Positions 1-10,430 of a stretch of 64,000 nucleotides of DNA are shown here, one piece after another; the stretch's first letter is position 1, and the number at the start of each line of letters is the position of its first letter. The stretch is from Posidonia oceanica. Its lineage: Eukaryota > Streptophyta > Magnoliopsida > Alismatales > Posidoniaceae. Location: positions 7,254,001 through 7,318,000 of the forward strand of contig JAZBRS010000077.1 in assembly GCA_037176725.1 (NCBI GenBank). Reading direction: 5' to 3'. The notes beneath the pieces are model-generated. The model was given only the letters and a program-made list of their open reading frames with translations, was not told the origin of the DNA and searched no databases. The translations under genes and the position numbers were made by a program.

Positions 1-779
1 AGGGGTCGTCTGGGGGTTCCAAAGCTCTGGAAGTGGTGGGGAAGCTTGGGATCGCTTGAGGGATCTCTCAGGAAGCTAAGGGTGCCCTCAGTTGGGTGTG
101 TGGTGGTCTGTGGCGTCCGGAATTGTCTCTGGTTTTGTTGGGTGTCCGAGAGTCAAATGTGAAGGACGGGTTGCTCAGAGCTCGCACGGGCAATTGGCAG
201 CTACTGGGCACGAGAGGGGACGTGGCTCGAGGTCTGGAGAAGTGGCAGGAGCTTGGGCAACAAAGTCGTTGCTCAAACCAAGATTCTGGGCTGGTGGCAG
301 TCTCTGTGTGAGGGGAGGAGTTCCGACGGTGGTGACGTGGAGCAAGGGTGTTGCTGTGACCATTGAGTGGGTGGCTTGGTTCGAGGTTGGCCAAGGAAGT
401 CTTGGAGGACGTCAGGAGGAGTTAATGTGGGTGGATTGGAGAGAATCTAATGAGTGTGATGAGATGTGTTTACTAAGGAAGAGGAGTGGTCTGAGAGGGC
501 AAGGTGAGGATGGTCTGGGTGAGCTCAGGCTCGTGTGGGAGAGAGGTGAGGTCAGATCTGGGTGAGCTCGGGTCTGTGATGTTCGGGTGTTAGGTCTATG
601 GTGAGCTTGGGTTCGGTCTGTAGGTGAGTTGGGTTCAGTCTGTAGGTGTGGTTGGGTTCGGTCATGGCTTGCTGGCACAGAGGAGGTGATGGAGGTGGAG
701 AGAGGGTGGAAGGGATGGCTGTGAGGTGAGGTTGGCCAAAGATGACGGAGGGTGTCAGGTGGATTTGAAAACGGAGGGA

Positions 780-1060
780 GTGGCAGCTGGCTGTGGGAGA
801 AAAGGAGAAGAAAGGAGTGGGAAGAAAAGGAAAAAAAGAAAGAAGGAGAGGAGGGAAAGTGAAAATTGAGAGGAGGCTATGGACTGGATCGTGAGGAGGA
901 GGAAAAAAAGAAAAAAAGGAAAATGATGGAGTGGGCTGGGCTGTAGGAATAGGAAGGAAAAGAAAGAAAAGAAAGAAAGAAAGAAGGAAAGAATGGAGGA
1001 AAGAGAGAGAGAGGATAAAGAGGAGAGAGAAGAAGAAAAAAAAGGATAATTAGAGGAGAA
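780..1060. repeat. Purine-rich low-complexity tract
   Basis: This is a GGAAA/GAAAG-rich stretch with almost no pyrimidines. A second such stretch lies at about 1715-1980. On the minus strand they are the polypyrimidine tract expected in this LTR type; compare 37670-37990 in the B 3' LTR. Confidence 0.8.
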
Positions 1061-1329
1061 GACTTGTGGTTTTGAGTTTTGTTTTAATTGTTTCTTAAGT
1101 TTTCTTTTAATCAGGATTTTAAGGTTTTTAATTGTTTTTGAAGGATGGTTTTGCTTGGTTTTTTAGTTAAGTATTTTCTATGATTTTTGTTTTGATTTTT
1201 CTAAGTTTTGTTTTGATTGTTTTCTAGGTTTTGTTTTGATTCTTTTCTAGGTTTGCTACTTAGGTTTTTTAATTAGGTTTTTCTTGGTTTTTTTATTAAG
1301 CTTTTCTAGGTTTTTTTAATTAGGTTTTG

Positions 1330-1715
1330 ATGTGGTTTTCTGGATTAGGGTTTAGGGTTTTGGGTTTTAGGGTTTGGTTTTGAGTGGGATTTAGGGTTTG
1401 AAATGGGTTTAGGGTTTAGGTTTTGGAATGGGTGTAAGTTTAGGGTTTTGGAGTGGACTAGGGTTTAGGGTTTTAGGGTTTTGAATGGGTTTTGGTGTGG
1501 ATTTGGTTGTTAGGGTTTAGGGTTTAATGGTTTTGGGTTTTGGAGTGGATTAGGGTTTAGGGTTTTAGGGTTTTGAATGGGTTTTGGTGTGGATTTGGTT
1601 GTTAGGGTTTAGGGTTTAAGTTTTGGAATGGGTTTTAGATTTGGTTTTGGTTGTTAGGGTTTAGGGTTTGATGGTTTTGGGTTTTGGAGTGGATTAGGGT
1701 TTAGGGTTTAGGGTG
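1330..1715. repeat. Telomere-like (TTTAGGG) degenerate repeat within an LTR
   Basis: Many copies of TTTAGGG, TTAGGGTTT and GGTTTTGG are interspersed with a longer unit of about 120 bp containing GGAGTGGATTAGGG. The plant telomere motif is TTTAGGG. Because the tract lies inside an LTR and has a counterpart in the B 3' LTR (37310-37620, CCCTAAA strand), it is an interstitial LTR component and not a chromosome end. Confidence 0.75.
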
Positions 1716-2190
1716 GGGAAAGGAAAAGAAAGAAAGAAAGAAAGAAGAAAAGAAATTAAAGATCAAATAACATGGGACAAAATAACATAAAATATGGATA
1801 AAATAAAGGGAAGATAGGAGAATGGGGTGGGCCCATTGGAAAGCAAGAAAAGAGGAAAGAAAGAGAGGAAAAGAAGGAGAAAGAGAAGGAGGATAAGGAG
1901 GAGAGAGAAAAGAATTATCAAGAGAGAGAAAAATGATAATCGGGAGAGAGAAATGGATAATCAGAAGAGAAAGAAAGTGAAAGGCTTGGGTTTGGAGGGG
2001 GTTTTGTATGAGTGTGTGACCTAGGGTTTCTAGGGTTTGATCTAAGGTTTTGAGAGGGTTTGAGGTTTGAAATGGGTGTGAAATTAGGGTTAAAAGAGGG
2101 TGAGCTTCCAGACCTCAGAATCAGTTTCCAGAGTGCTTCCAGAGTGTCTCCAGCCAACTGTGACCCGTTGGCTAAAATGGGGTGTCTACA

Positions 2191-2790
2191 TATAGCATTG
2201 CTGTTTAGTCCAAAATCATGTTTTAATTACAATTCAGTCCTCAGTGCATTCATCCATGTCATTTAAATCTGGTTTTTTTTACCTTATTGCATTGCATAAA
2301 AGCCCAGAAATATGTTCTAATTGCATATCAGTCCATCTACTGTTTATCATTCATTTAATTCTACATTTTAACCTTATTGCATTGCGTAAAAGTCCAGAAT
2401 CATGTTTTAATTGCAAATCAGTCCTCAGAGCATTCATCCATGTCATTTAAATCTGGTTTTTTACCTTATTGCATTGCATAAAAGCCCAGAAATATGTTGT
2501 AATTGCATTTAAGTCCATCTGTTGTTTATCATTCATTTAATTCTGCATTTTAACCTTATTGCATTGCATAAAAGTCCAGAATCATGTTTTAATTGCAAAT
2601 CAGTCCTCAGAGCATTCATCCATGTCATTTAAATATGGTTTTTTTTATCTTATTGCATTGCAGAAAAACCCAAAAAAATGTTGTAATTGCATTTAAGTCC
2701 ATCTGTTGTTTATCATTCATTTAATTCTGCATTTTAACCTTATTGCATTGCAGAAAAACCCAGAAACTTATGTTAATTGCATATCAGTCC
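2191..2790 (+). repeat. About 183-bp tandem repeats in the B 5' LTR
   Basis: The block around CAGTCCTCAG recurs at about 2235, 2419 and 2601, a period of about 183 bp, with matching flanks (CATTCATCCATGTCATTTAAAT, TTATTGCATTGCA). The 3' LTR has the same array at 39564-40140 with units at about 39608, 39792 and 39974, so it predates the insertion of B. Confidence 0.8.
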
Positions 2791-3159
2791 ACATTGCTTT
2801 GAATCCTTCATTGAAATCATGTTCTAAACCATATTGCATTGCTTAAATGTCCTCCATGTTTCTAAAATTGTATATAGGTCCTTATGCCTAATTTCAGTGT
2901 GCTTGTATCCTACTTTGCATTAAAACCCAACAATTAGGTCTAATCGCATGTTAGTCCTAAAATCCAACTATTGTGTGCTTGCATGTATCTTTCGCTTTGC
3001 ATTCTAAGCCTTGCATGTTTTTAAAATTACATGTAGGTCCTTTTATTGCTTTATTGCATGCTTGCCTTTTGTTTAGTGTTGTATTAGGCTCCATACTATA
3101 CTGCATCTACATTTCGACACGCATTTGTCTTGTTGCATTGCATTTTGCCATGTTTTTGC

Positions 3160-3380
3160 ATATAGGCCTCTGCATTTCCTCTAATTGCATGTAGGCCCCT
3201 GCATTTTCCTCTAATTGCACTTAGGCCCCTGCATTATATTCTAATTGCACTTAGGCCCCTTCATTTCCTTTAATTGCATGTAGGCCCCTGCATTTTCATC
3301 TAATTGCACTTAGGCCCCTGCATTTATTCTAATTGCACTTAGGCCCCTGCAATTCTCAGTAATTGCACCTAGGTCCCTAT
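3160..3380 (+). repeat. Short tandem repeats (TTAGGCCCCTGCATT) in the B 5' LTR
   Basis: At least six units of about 30-33 bp with the core TAATTGCACTTAGGCCCC, alternating CACTTAGG and CATGTAGG variants. The counterpart in the 3' LTR is at about 40525-40710 and has a different unit number, so the array has changed length since insertion. Confidence 0.8.
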
Positions 3381-4536
3381 CTTTGCATCTTTACATGCAT
3401 AGCATCCTCATGTCATTGCACATAGCGCTCTAGCACTTGTTTGAGCATTGTTAGCCTCATTGCATGTAGGACACCCTGCATTGCACACACATAGGGGTAA
3501 TTTGCACTTAGGTCCCCACTTAGATCACCTTACTTGGCCCTTGAGCCATCTAACTTGAAACCTGATTAACTTTTGATCGGAGCATTGGATCTTCACGATC
3601 CAACCATCCAGGTCTTCCTAGTTGAATGATCTTTCATTCTAACCAATGTTATTTCAGATCAGGCCTCAGATCTTCAAGATAAGTCCATCCGAATCACTGC
3701 ATACCACTTATTGCCTGCCACTTGCATTGCATGCATTGTTTTCGCATCCTGTTTTCTCATGCATGTAGATCAGGCTTTTCCGCCCTTGTTTCCTTTCCCC
3801 TTTGCTTGTTTCACACTTGCATTGCGTGGTTTTATTTGACGTTTTGTTTCCCTTGTGCATGTCGTACACTTGCATTGCATGGTTTTATCGACGTTTTGTT
3901 TTATCGCCTGCATTTGCATTAGGGCAGTGATGCTTACTACCTGGAGTTCTCATGGACCAGGGTTCGCCCGGTTTGAAACACAGACAGTGCTGCTGAGCAC
4001 ATAGGCTACACGTTTAGTTCCCCATGCATGGCATTTAGGCCTTCAAGCATGTATTAAGGCATTCATAGCATGGCATAGCATCTATCGCCTACGGGCGTAT
4101 AGTCAAAGGCAATCATTGCCGAAATTCCTGCAACTGCAAGCGATTAGCCAAGAAAGACCGATTCCGGGCGTGTCGGGGGTGCCTAACACCTTCCCCGCAT
4201 GTAACAGGAGTCCTTACCCTTTCTCTGGCCTGCAATGACCATTTTGCCCTTGTCCTTGGCACGAGTCATACATTTCACATAGCATTGCATTCATTTGCTT
4301 GTTTTCTATGCTTTTCCTTGGTTTTCCTCATCTTCCCGATAATAGACTAGGTGGCGACTCCCTTTCGTCTTATTTTTATTTTATTTGCATTTTTCCAGTA
4401 TTTTTGAGTCGAGTTTCTCCTTGGATTCACTGTTGACCGCGGCTTCCCACCCTCTCTCATGGCACGATCGCATCGTGAGCTATGGCAGCGTTGTGAGACC
4501 CGCCGTGGGCCCAAGCGGCAGACGGTCACAGGAAAG

Positions 4537-4554
4537 TGGCAACTCTGCTGGGGA
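4537..4554 (+). other. Primer-binding site of element B
   Basis: TGGCAACTCTGCTGGGGA starts six bases after the LTR end. It begins with TGG, complementary to the CCA tail of a tRNA, and resembles the element C site (TGGCGACTCCGTTGGGGA, 56176). The rest fits the acceptor and T-arm of a plant tRNA-Arg, which is the primer reported for Ogre elements. The tRNA identity is from memory. Confidence 0.75.
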
Positions 4555-5710
4555 TTTCAGACTCCGACTTTCGTTTTGGCTTTTCGCTTGCTTGGTTTCT
4601 CGCTTGTCCTTGCCTTGCCTTGCTTTACTGCTTGTCTTGCCTTGCTTTATTGCTTGCTTTATACCTGTTTGCATGTTGTATTGCATACATTGCCTTTACT
4701 TGCTTTATTTACACATTATACGTGCCTAAATACTTGCTTGCCGCACTATACATGCCTTTTGGGTGGTAAATGCATTGTTCTCCACAATTGCTATGCCACT
4801 ACACATGCACATGCCATGCATACATGCTTTTTGATATGATAAGTGTTTTCTTTTCACTATCATGCCCACATACACCCGCACATACCATGCCCATGCCTTT
4901 TGCAGTGATTGTATGTTGTTTGCTTGCCATGTTTGGGTGATTTTCTTCCCCTTTAGCATTAGGCCTAAGGACAAGTAGAGACTGGTTGTTTCCCCCTTGG
5001 CCATTAAAAACAGCAAGTAAAAGTCAAATCTAGGAGCAACTAGAGACGCCAACACACCTTCACCCCCTTGGGTTAATAAAATGTGCAAGATTAAAAAACT
5101 TTAATCAATTTGCATGAATCATCATATAGGGCATGCATCTTCTCATTTGAGTCTACCTATTAGTCTGAGAAGGACAGTCCTGGTCTCTCGTTCAGCTACT
5201 TTGGCACAGGGCGAGTCGATCGGTCTGTCCCCACTTGTCAGGGGTCGTGTCGGTGCTACTAAAGGGTACAGCCCATGCCTCGGTAGGGTCAAGGCCACTA
5301 CTGCGCCACCCGTTATAGCTGAGCTCTGGGCCAGGGTCTAGACAGGAGCCTTACTTTCTAACCGAGTCGGTGACCTGTACACTTGTGAGTCCGAAGTAGA
5401 CAACCTACTAGGACACACTAGATTGGTGAGAGAGAGCATGCTAGAAAGCATACCATTTGCATAAATGCATCCATACCACCAATTAAACATTTGCATTTTT
5501 CTTTTAGGTTCTAACACCTGTTTGCTTTGTCTGTAACAGAGACTAGTGACCGAGTTCCCTAGTCGGAGCTTGAGTGCTTTTCTTCACTGTTGTGACACTT
5601 GTTTTCGACCCTCCTTTTCTGAGCTACTCGCCTTTGCGACTCTAGCTCCCCCTAGGCGTCGTCCTTCCTCTTTCCGTCGCAGCCCTATTCTTACTCACTC
5701 GTGGTCAGCT
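4555..5710 (+). other. Element B untranslated leader between PBS and gag
   Basis: Noncoding and homologous to 56194-57353 of element C; both share the blocks TTTGGGTGATTTTCTTCCCC and AGGAGCAACTAGAGAC. A pyrimidine-rich stretch ending in CTGTAACAG (to about 5540) and a similar one in C (to about 57171) look like splice acceptors, which would suit a spliced leader. No donor was established. Confidence 0.55.
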
Positions 5711-7856
5711 ATGGACCAGCGCACCATCGAGCCTCTGCTCACTACAGTCGTGGGGGGGGGGGTTTCCACTTCTGTCCTTCTGACTCCCATCTTGACCCCT
5801 TCTGTGCCCCTTGCGACAACGGGGTTTCCCCCCTTTGTGTCTGGGGGACCCCTACGTTCCGCAGGGCCTAGGCAGGCCTATGCCCCTCCAGATCCTGTCA
5901 CCGAGGCTACCTTGGTGACTTCGACCCACATTCCAGAGACTGTCCTGACCACCTCTAACCCCCAGGGCCACATCATCTTTGGCACTGGCCTCGCTGCGGC
6001 GACCATTTCTGTAGGATCCCATCCTCTTGGACAGTCTATGTCCCCTCCTCTTGGATCTGGTCCCCCGCCAGTATTGCACTTCAGCATCCCTACTGAAGGG
6101 GCCCCTAAGGCGTAGTACCAGTGCTTGATGGAGCTTGCCCAGATATTTCAGGGCATGGCTCTATCTGCTCGCCCCTCTTCAGCTCCCTCTGCACCTAAGG
6201 TCCCCCTGCACCCTACTCCTGCTCTCCAGGCTTTCCCAACTACACTGCCACCCCAGCTATCACCTCAGCTGCTCTCTGCTCCGGTGATAGGGGCATAGCC
6301 TCTGCCCTTTGCATACACACCATTCACTGCACTGCATGCACCTCCACCACCTGGTGGCCAGCCCCTCGGGTTGGTTCGAACACAGCACTTCTCTGGCCCG
6401 CTGCCTGGCAACGTGCCATTGTAGCAGCTGCTGCTCCCACAATCTCCACAACTCACTACACAGCATCCTGCATACCCTTACCCTGTGCATCAGCAGTTTC
6501 CTTCCCCTGCATACATTGCACCACCCACTGCATCCACTGCACATTTGCATGGATACGCCGGCCATCACGTCGCACCACCAGGCGACGCGATTGTGGATTC
6601 GGAGGAGCACCTCGGTGCGACCCCTTCGGCGTATGTGGTCCTTGCCCCCGCTGCCCCATCACCTCTAGCAGCAACTCCAGAGTCCAACGACAACAGGTTC
6701 GCCGTTCTGGAGAAAGCCCTTCGTCAAGTGTAGGGCACGGACCTCAACTCCTACCAGTTCTGGGACATCTGCTATTTTCCAGAGGCGGTACTCCCACCGA
6801 AGTTCAAATCTCGGACTTTGAAAAATACAATGGTAGGGGCTGCCCTATCGCCCATATGAAGGCGTATTATGGAGACTTGACTCAGCTTCAGGCTAATGAT
6901 AGGTTATTGATTCGCCTGTTCCAGAAAAGTCTTACTGGCCTGGCCCTCAAGTGGTTTACATCACTTGATATGGCCACCATCAAGACTTGGGATGACCTTG
7001 GCAGGGCATTCATGGAGCAGTACTCCTTCAACCTCAACTTGGTCCCTAAGCGCAAGGACCTTGTCGCCCTTAAGCAGAGAAACAACGAGCCATTCTAGGA
7101 GTATGTCGGCCATTGGCGCGCCCTTGCCTAGCAGGTTCGCGATAGACCCTCTGACGAGGAATCTATCGAGATTGTGATTTGAGGTGCACAGCCATCTACT
7201 GGGGCTCTGCTTGCCATCCAGGCTGTCACTAGCTTTGCATCACTGATTCGGGTTGGCACTCGCGTGGAGAGCTCCTTTCGGAGCGGCAACTTCCCAGCCC
7301 TCTCTCCCTTCACCAAGCAGGCCACTTCCTCCAGCAGCAGTCATGGTGGCAGCAGCAGTGGCAACAACAACAACAACGGCGGCGGCAACAACAACAACCC
7401 TAGGAGGAGGGATCCTCCACGGACTGCCGTGAAATACGTCGACTCTCTTGCCGCTCCCGTTAACATGGTAGCTCCGCCCGGCCCGTATCAGTTAGTTTAT
7501 GCACCCACACCTAGTGCACCACACACACCATAGATCACCACCATTGCCCGACCGGTCTACTCAGCCGCACCGGTCTGGCAAGGACAGCACCAAGGGCAGA
7601 GACGGCCCAACCATTAGTGTCACTTCACTTAGCTAGTGGAGCTACTGAGCACCGTCCTACCTAAGGTTGCGTCGCTCCTCACGCTCCTCGAGGTCCGCTC
7701 ACCACTGAACCCTCTTTCGAGGTGGTATAGGACAGATCACTTCTACGATTTCCATCAAGTTGTTGGGCACTTGACAAATAATTGCTTCACTCTACGGGGC
7801 ACAGTGCAGGACCTAATTGACCGAAAGGTCATCAGTATCAACACATAGGAGGCAGC
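5711..7856 (+). pseudogene. gag: Element B gag, broken and cut by element A
   Basis: Gag forms the virus-like particle that packages the element RNA. The start at 5711 aligns with the C start at 57354. The N-terminal half (5711-6733) is proline-rich. The capsid part at about 6750-7330 holds a retrotransposon-gag signature (LIRLFQKSLTGLALKWF, then a WDDLGRAFMEQY segment). An Asn/Gly-rich linker at 7330-7400 follows, then a zinc-knuckle-like segment at about 7740-7790. There, the first Cys of the C-x2-H-x4-GH-x4-C pattern seen in C is a Tyr. Stops, mostly TAG, occur at 6113, about 6296, about 6422, 6731, 7096, about 7531 and 7846. A one-base loss near 6815 shifts the frame. The gene ends at the insertion site of A and resumes at 25794. 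Confidence 0.85.
7852..7856. repeat. Target-site duplication of element A, left copy (GCAGC)
   Basis: GCAGC directly precedes the A LTR. The identical GCAGC follows the other LTR at 25794-25798. Removing A and one copy rejoins the gag-protease frame of B, codon by codon, with the homologous region of C. Confidence 0.95.
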
Positions 7857-9410
7857 TGTAGATGTGGAATTTGGGGGGGTGTTTAAGGAGATGTCAGCGC
7901 TTCCACGATGTCGACAGCTTTTGTTGTGATCGCCACTCGTCTCTGGGCAGACAAGACAACTAAGGGAGATTATGATGATGCGGGTCCTCGGATCACTAGA
8001 TCGACAGCAGGATGTCGTCTAGCGGCTTCCTCGTGCTGCGTGAATTCCTTCCTTTCCTTCAAAACAAGACAACAGTGTAGTAATCAGTAACAGAGGTGAA
8101 CGAAACGACATAACTAAAAGAAAACGAATACTGACCGGGGGTTGTTCCCCGTATGCATATGCTATGATCCTATGCTAAGGAATATAAAGAGATGTAGTAA
8201 GAATTTAGATTGGAAGAAGATACTCCCTTTCACCCTTATGCTATGTGCAATGAGGTTAGAAGGAAGCACGGTCGGAGCTCTAGCGTGGCTGAGGATTTCC
8301 GAGGTCGGAGGTAGAAGCTCATGTTGGTAGCCTATTGAGGAGAGGAGATAGAGTTTCTGGATTGGAAATCTAGCTCTCTGAAGGTGGCTCACAACTGACA
8401 GGGCTCTGTCTCTTTTGGAAATTCCTCTCTGGGGGGATTTCTCTCTCAAAAATTCTGACCAGGGGGGAATTTCTCTTTCTAAAATTCTGACCCTCAAACC
8501 ACCAGCCTAGGGGGTCTATTTATAGACTCTAGGGGTGTAGGGACGGTTGGGGTTCAGAAAATTCTAGAAAAATGGTAGTTAGATTAAGTCGCCGGTCAGA
8601 GTGGCGGCTAAACCTAGCAACCGCTTGGTCAAAGTGTGGGACGACCTGAGAACGAGGCCACGACTGTTAGTCGCCGCATGAGCTGGCGCCTAAGGTCGAG
8701 GGGGGAGTGGGAAATAACTGTGGAAAAGTGGTTCGAAAGGAGCCACGATTGCTAGTCACCGCATTGAGTGACGCCTGATGGTCAAGGATCGTGGGAAGAC
8801 CGAGGCGGTTCTACAACCGTTCAGCCACCTGATGAGCTGGCGCCTGAGGGTTGAGGGGATAGTGGGGAGCAACCGCTGCCCACGATCATCTAGTTGCCTT
8901 TCCAATTGACGTCTAGATAGTTTGCCTCCTGAGATGGCATCTGACTGAGCCGCCTCCTCGGATGGCACCTAAAGTAGTCAGTGGAGAAACCGGCGACGGT
9001 TATAGTCGCCGCTTTAGGTGGCTACTATGTGAGTCGCCTCCCTAGGTGGCTACTAACTTGCATAGGTCATTTTTAGCCCTTTTCTTGGGTTTTTGCCGGT
9101 GGAAATAAGATGGGAGGCTGGGAAACTACAGATAGCCTATGAAATCAAGGAAGCATCTCTGTTAACTCAAATCCAATTTTAAATCTGAGTTGAAGTGAAG
9201 GATACCCAGGGTACTTGGACTTGTCACGAGCCCGAGCGAGTTAGCTCTGCCACAGCCAACAACCTGAGTCGACGTAGGGTCTAGTGATGCTTTAAAGAAG
9301 TCAAGGAATATCTGGAAGATGTGTTATCAAACTTAGGCATGAGATTTGGGGCACCTCAAGGTTTCTACCCTCAAAAGAACTCTCAGAAATGTGAAAATAG
9401 GATATCTACA
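7857..9410 (-). mobile_element. Element A 3' LTR (left copy)
   Basis: Starts TGTAGATGTGG and ends GGATATCTACA on the plus strand. It matches 24221-25793 and the solo LTR at 45531-47066 over the full length. On the minus strand it carries a TATA box, TATAAATA, at 8517-8524. It contains the AGTCGCC/GGTGGCT hairpin cluster at 8585-9060. Confidence 0.95.
8585..9060. repeat. Cluster of short imperfect inverted repeats (AGTCGCC...GGTGGCT)
   Basis: About eight units of 25-30 bp in which AGTCGCC or a variant is followed after 5-10 bases by GGTGGCT or GGCGCCT. Clear examples start near 8669, 8753, 8822, 8947, 9003 and 9032. Each can fold into a short hairpin. The same cluster is in the other A LTR (24970-25440) and the solo LTR (46240-46700). 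Related units are at 10253-10300 and 49350-49510. Confidence 0.65.
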
Positions 9411-9427
9411 GATGCCCCTCCTTGCAG
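9411..9427 (-). other. Polypurine tract of element A
   Basis: On the minus strand, CTGCAAGGAGGGGCATC directly precedes the LTR start TGTAGATATCC. The B tract has the same core and tail (GGGAGGGGCATC before TGTTGACACC), so the plus-strand priming site is shared between families. Confidence 0.85.
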
Positions 9428-10430
9428 TTGATCTTGGAACAAGATCGGGTCCAAGGTAAGAACGATGTCCTATTGAGCATTTCCTGAAAAGGGGAGCTCT
9501 ATCTCAAACAATTTTTCACTGAAGTAGCCAAATAAAAGATAAAAAGAGAGTTTAAATTGCCATCAAATTGGAGACTCAGGCATGGAGGGGTCAAGTCGGT
9601 TTCGGATCTTGTGTCGCAGCCGAGGTCATGACCAGGTCAACCATGTGTGTTCCAACGGGCAAGCACTAAGGGGGAAATCGCAGGATGTTATTCCAGCACA
9701 ATCGAAAGGAGAGTGTGACATCTTGTTTGAGACTTTACTCAGATTGGAATCGATTAGAGGATAGGTACGAATTGGGTTAGCTCTAGGAGAATCCTATGCC
9801 TGAAGGGTTTCTAACACTCTTGAGGAACAATGCTCCATCCGTGCTTCACTTCCAATGATATGAGAAAATGCATGGATGCATGATTCAAACATACTATGAT
9901 AATGCAAGGTCAACACGCAATGCAATGAATGGTCCATATGCTAGGTTAGGCCGACGGGGTACGGTTGGTCCCAAACCATATGGACATATGCAAAATGAAT
10001 GAATGCAATTCATTGTGGTCAAGTGTTTTCTGTCCTGGAGTGTGACCAGCACCCTCTGGAAAGGACCGTCGTCCCACAGCTCGATTTGGCAAATAAAAAG
10101 GTTCCGTGCAAAGAGAACCGGGTGAGGGAGTGAACCCTTCATTTGCCAATCCGATGTGTCGCCTGGTGTTCACAGTAGTTGCGGCAGGTGGTGTGTGAAC
10201 TCAAGGCAAGAGTTCACTCTTTGGCTTCGTAGTAGTCTGTTCTAATGGTTTAGTCGCCACTTTCATGGGCGGCTGAACCAGTCGCCTCTTTTGGTGGTGA
10301 CGCGCGATCTCCTGATTTATTTAATTCAGAAACCGTTTTAAACCCTGATTCTTTTGATAAGGGGAGATAAAAGACGGCCATCCTTGCTTTTCAGGAAACA
10401 TTCTGCACAAGTAAACCCCTTATCTTGACC
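9428..10430. other. Noncoding region between the A PPT and the PMD gene
   Basis: No credible ORF. It is the region 5' of the plus-strand PMD gene and may hold its promoter. Two AGTCGCC-type hairpin units lie at 10253-10300. Nothing else was recognised. Confidence 0.5.

Larger units (their letters stand above)
1..2190 (-). mobile_element. 5' part of an LTR on the minus strand, truncated by the window edge
   Basis: Read on the minus strand, the sequence starts at 2190 with TGTAGACACCCC, the same kind of terminus as the B, C and D LTRs (TGTTGACACC, TGTAGACACC). It then runs through CCCTAAA-like repeats and a polypyrimidine stretch, as the start of the B 3' LTR does at 37191. The first base beyond it, 2191, matches position 39564 inside the B 3' LTR. 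The unit therefore sits in the B 5' LTR, probably as an insertion whose remaining part lies left of the window. TATAG (2191-2195) is a candidate target-site duplication that cannot be checked here. The short ORFs in it are low-complexity and unlikely to be coding. Confidence 0.7.
2191..4530 (+). mobile_element. Element B 5' LTR, 3' portion
   Basis: Homologous to 39564-41816 of the B 3' LTR, and ending in GACGGTCACA six bases before the primer-binding site. It contains 183-bp repeats, then a run of about 30-bp repeats, then the conserved block around 4150-4250 that recurs in the C LTR at about 55755-55830. The 5' portion was displaced by the reverse LTR at 1-2190. Confidence 0.88.

Noticed and set aside
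92..678. Overlapping ORFs of 157, 108 and 88 codons
   Set aside because: Low-complexity LTR sequence open in several frames and both strands; no counterpart with conserved reading in the B 3' LTR.
1330..1715. Chromosome end (telomere)
   Set aside because: The repeats are degenerate, embedded in an LTR and present at the same LTR position elsewhere.
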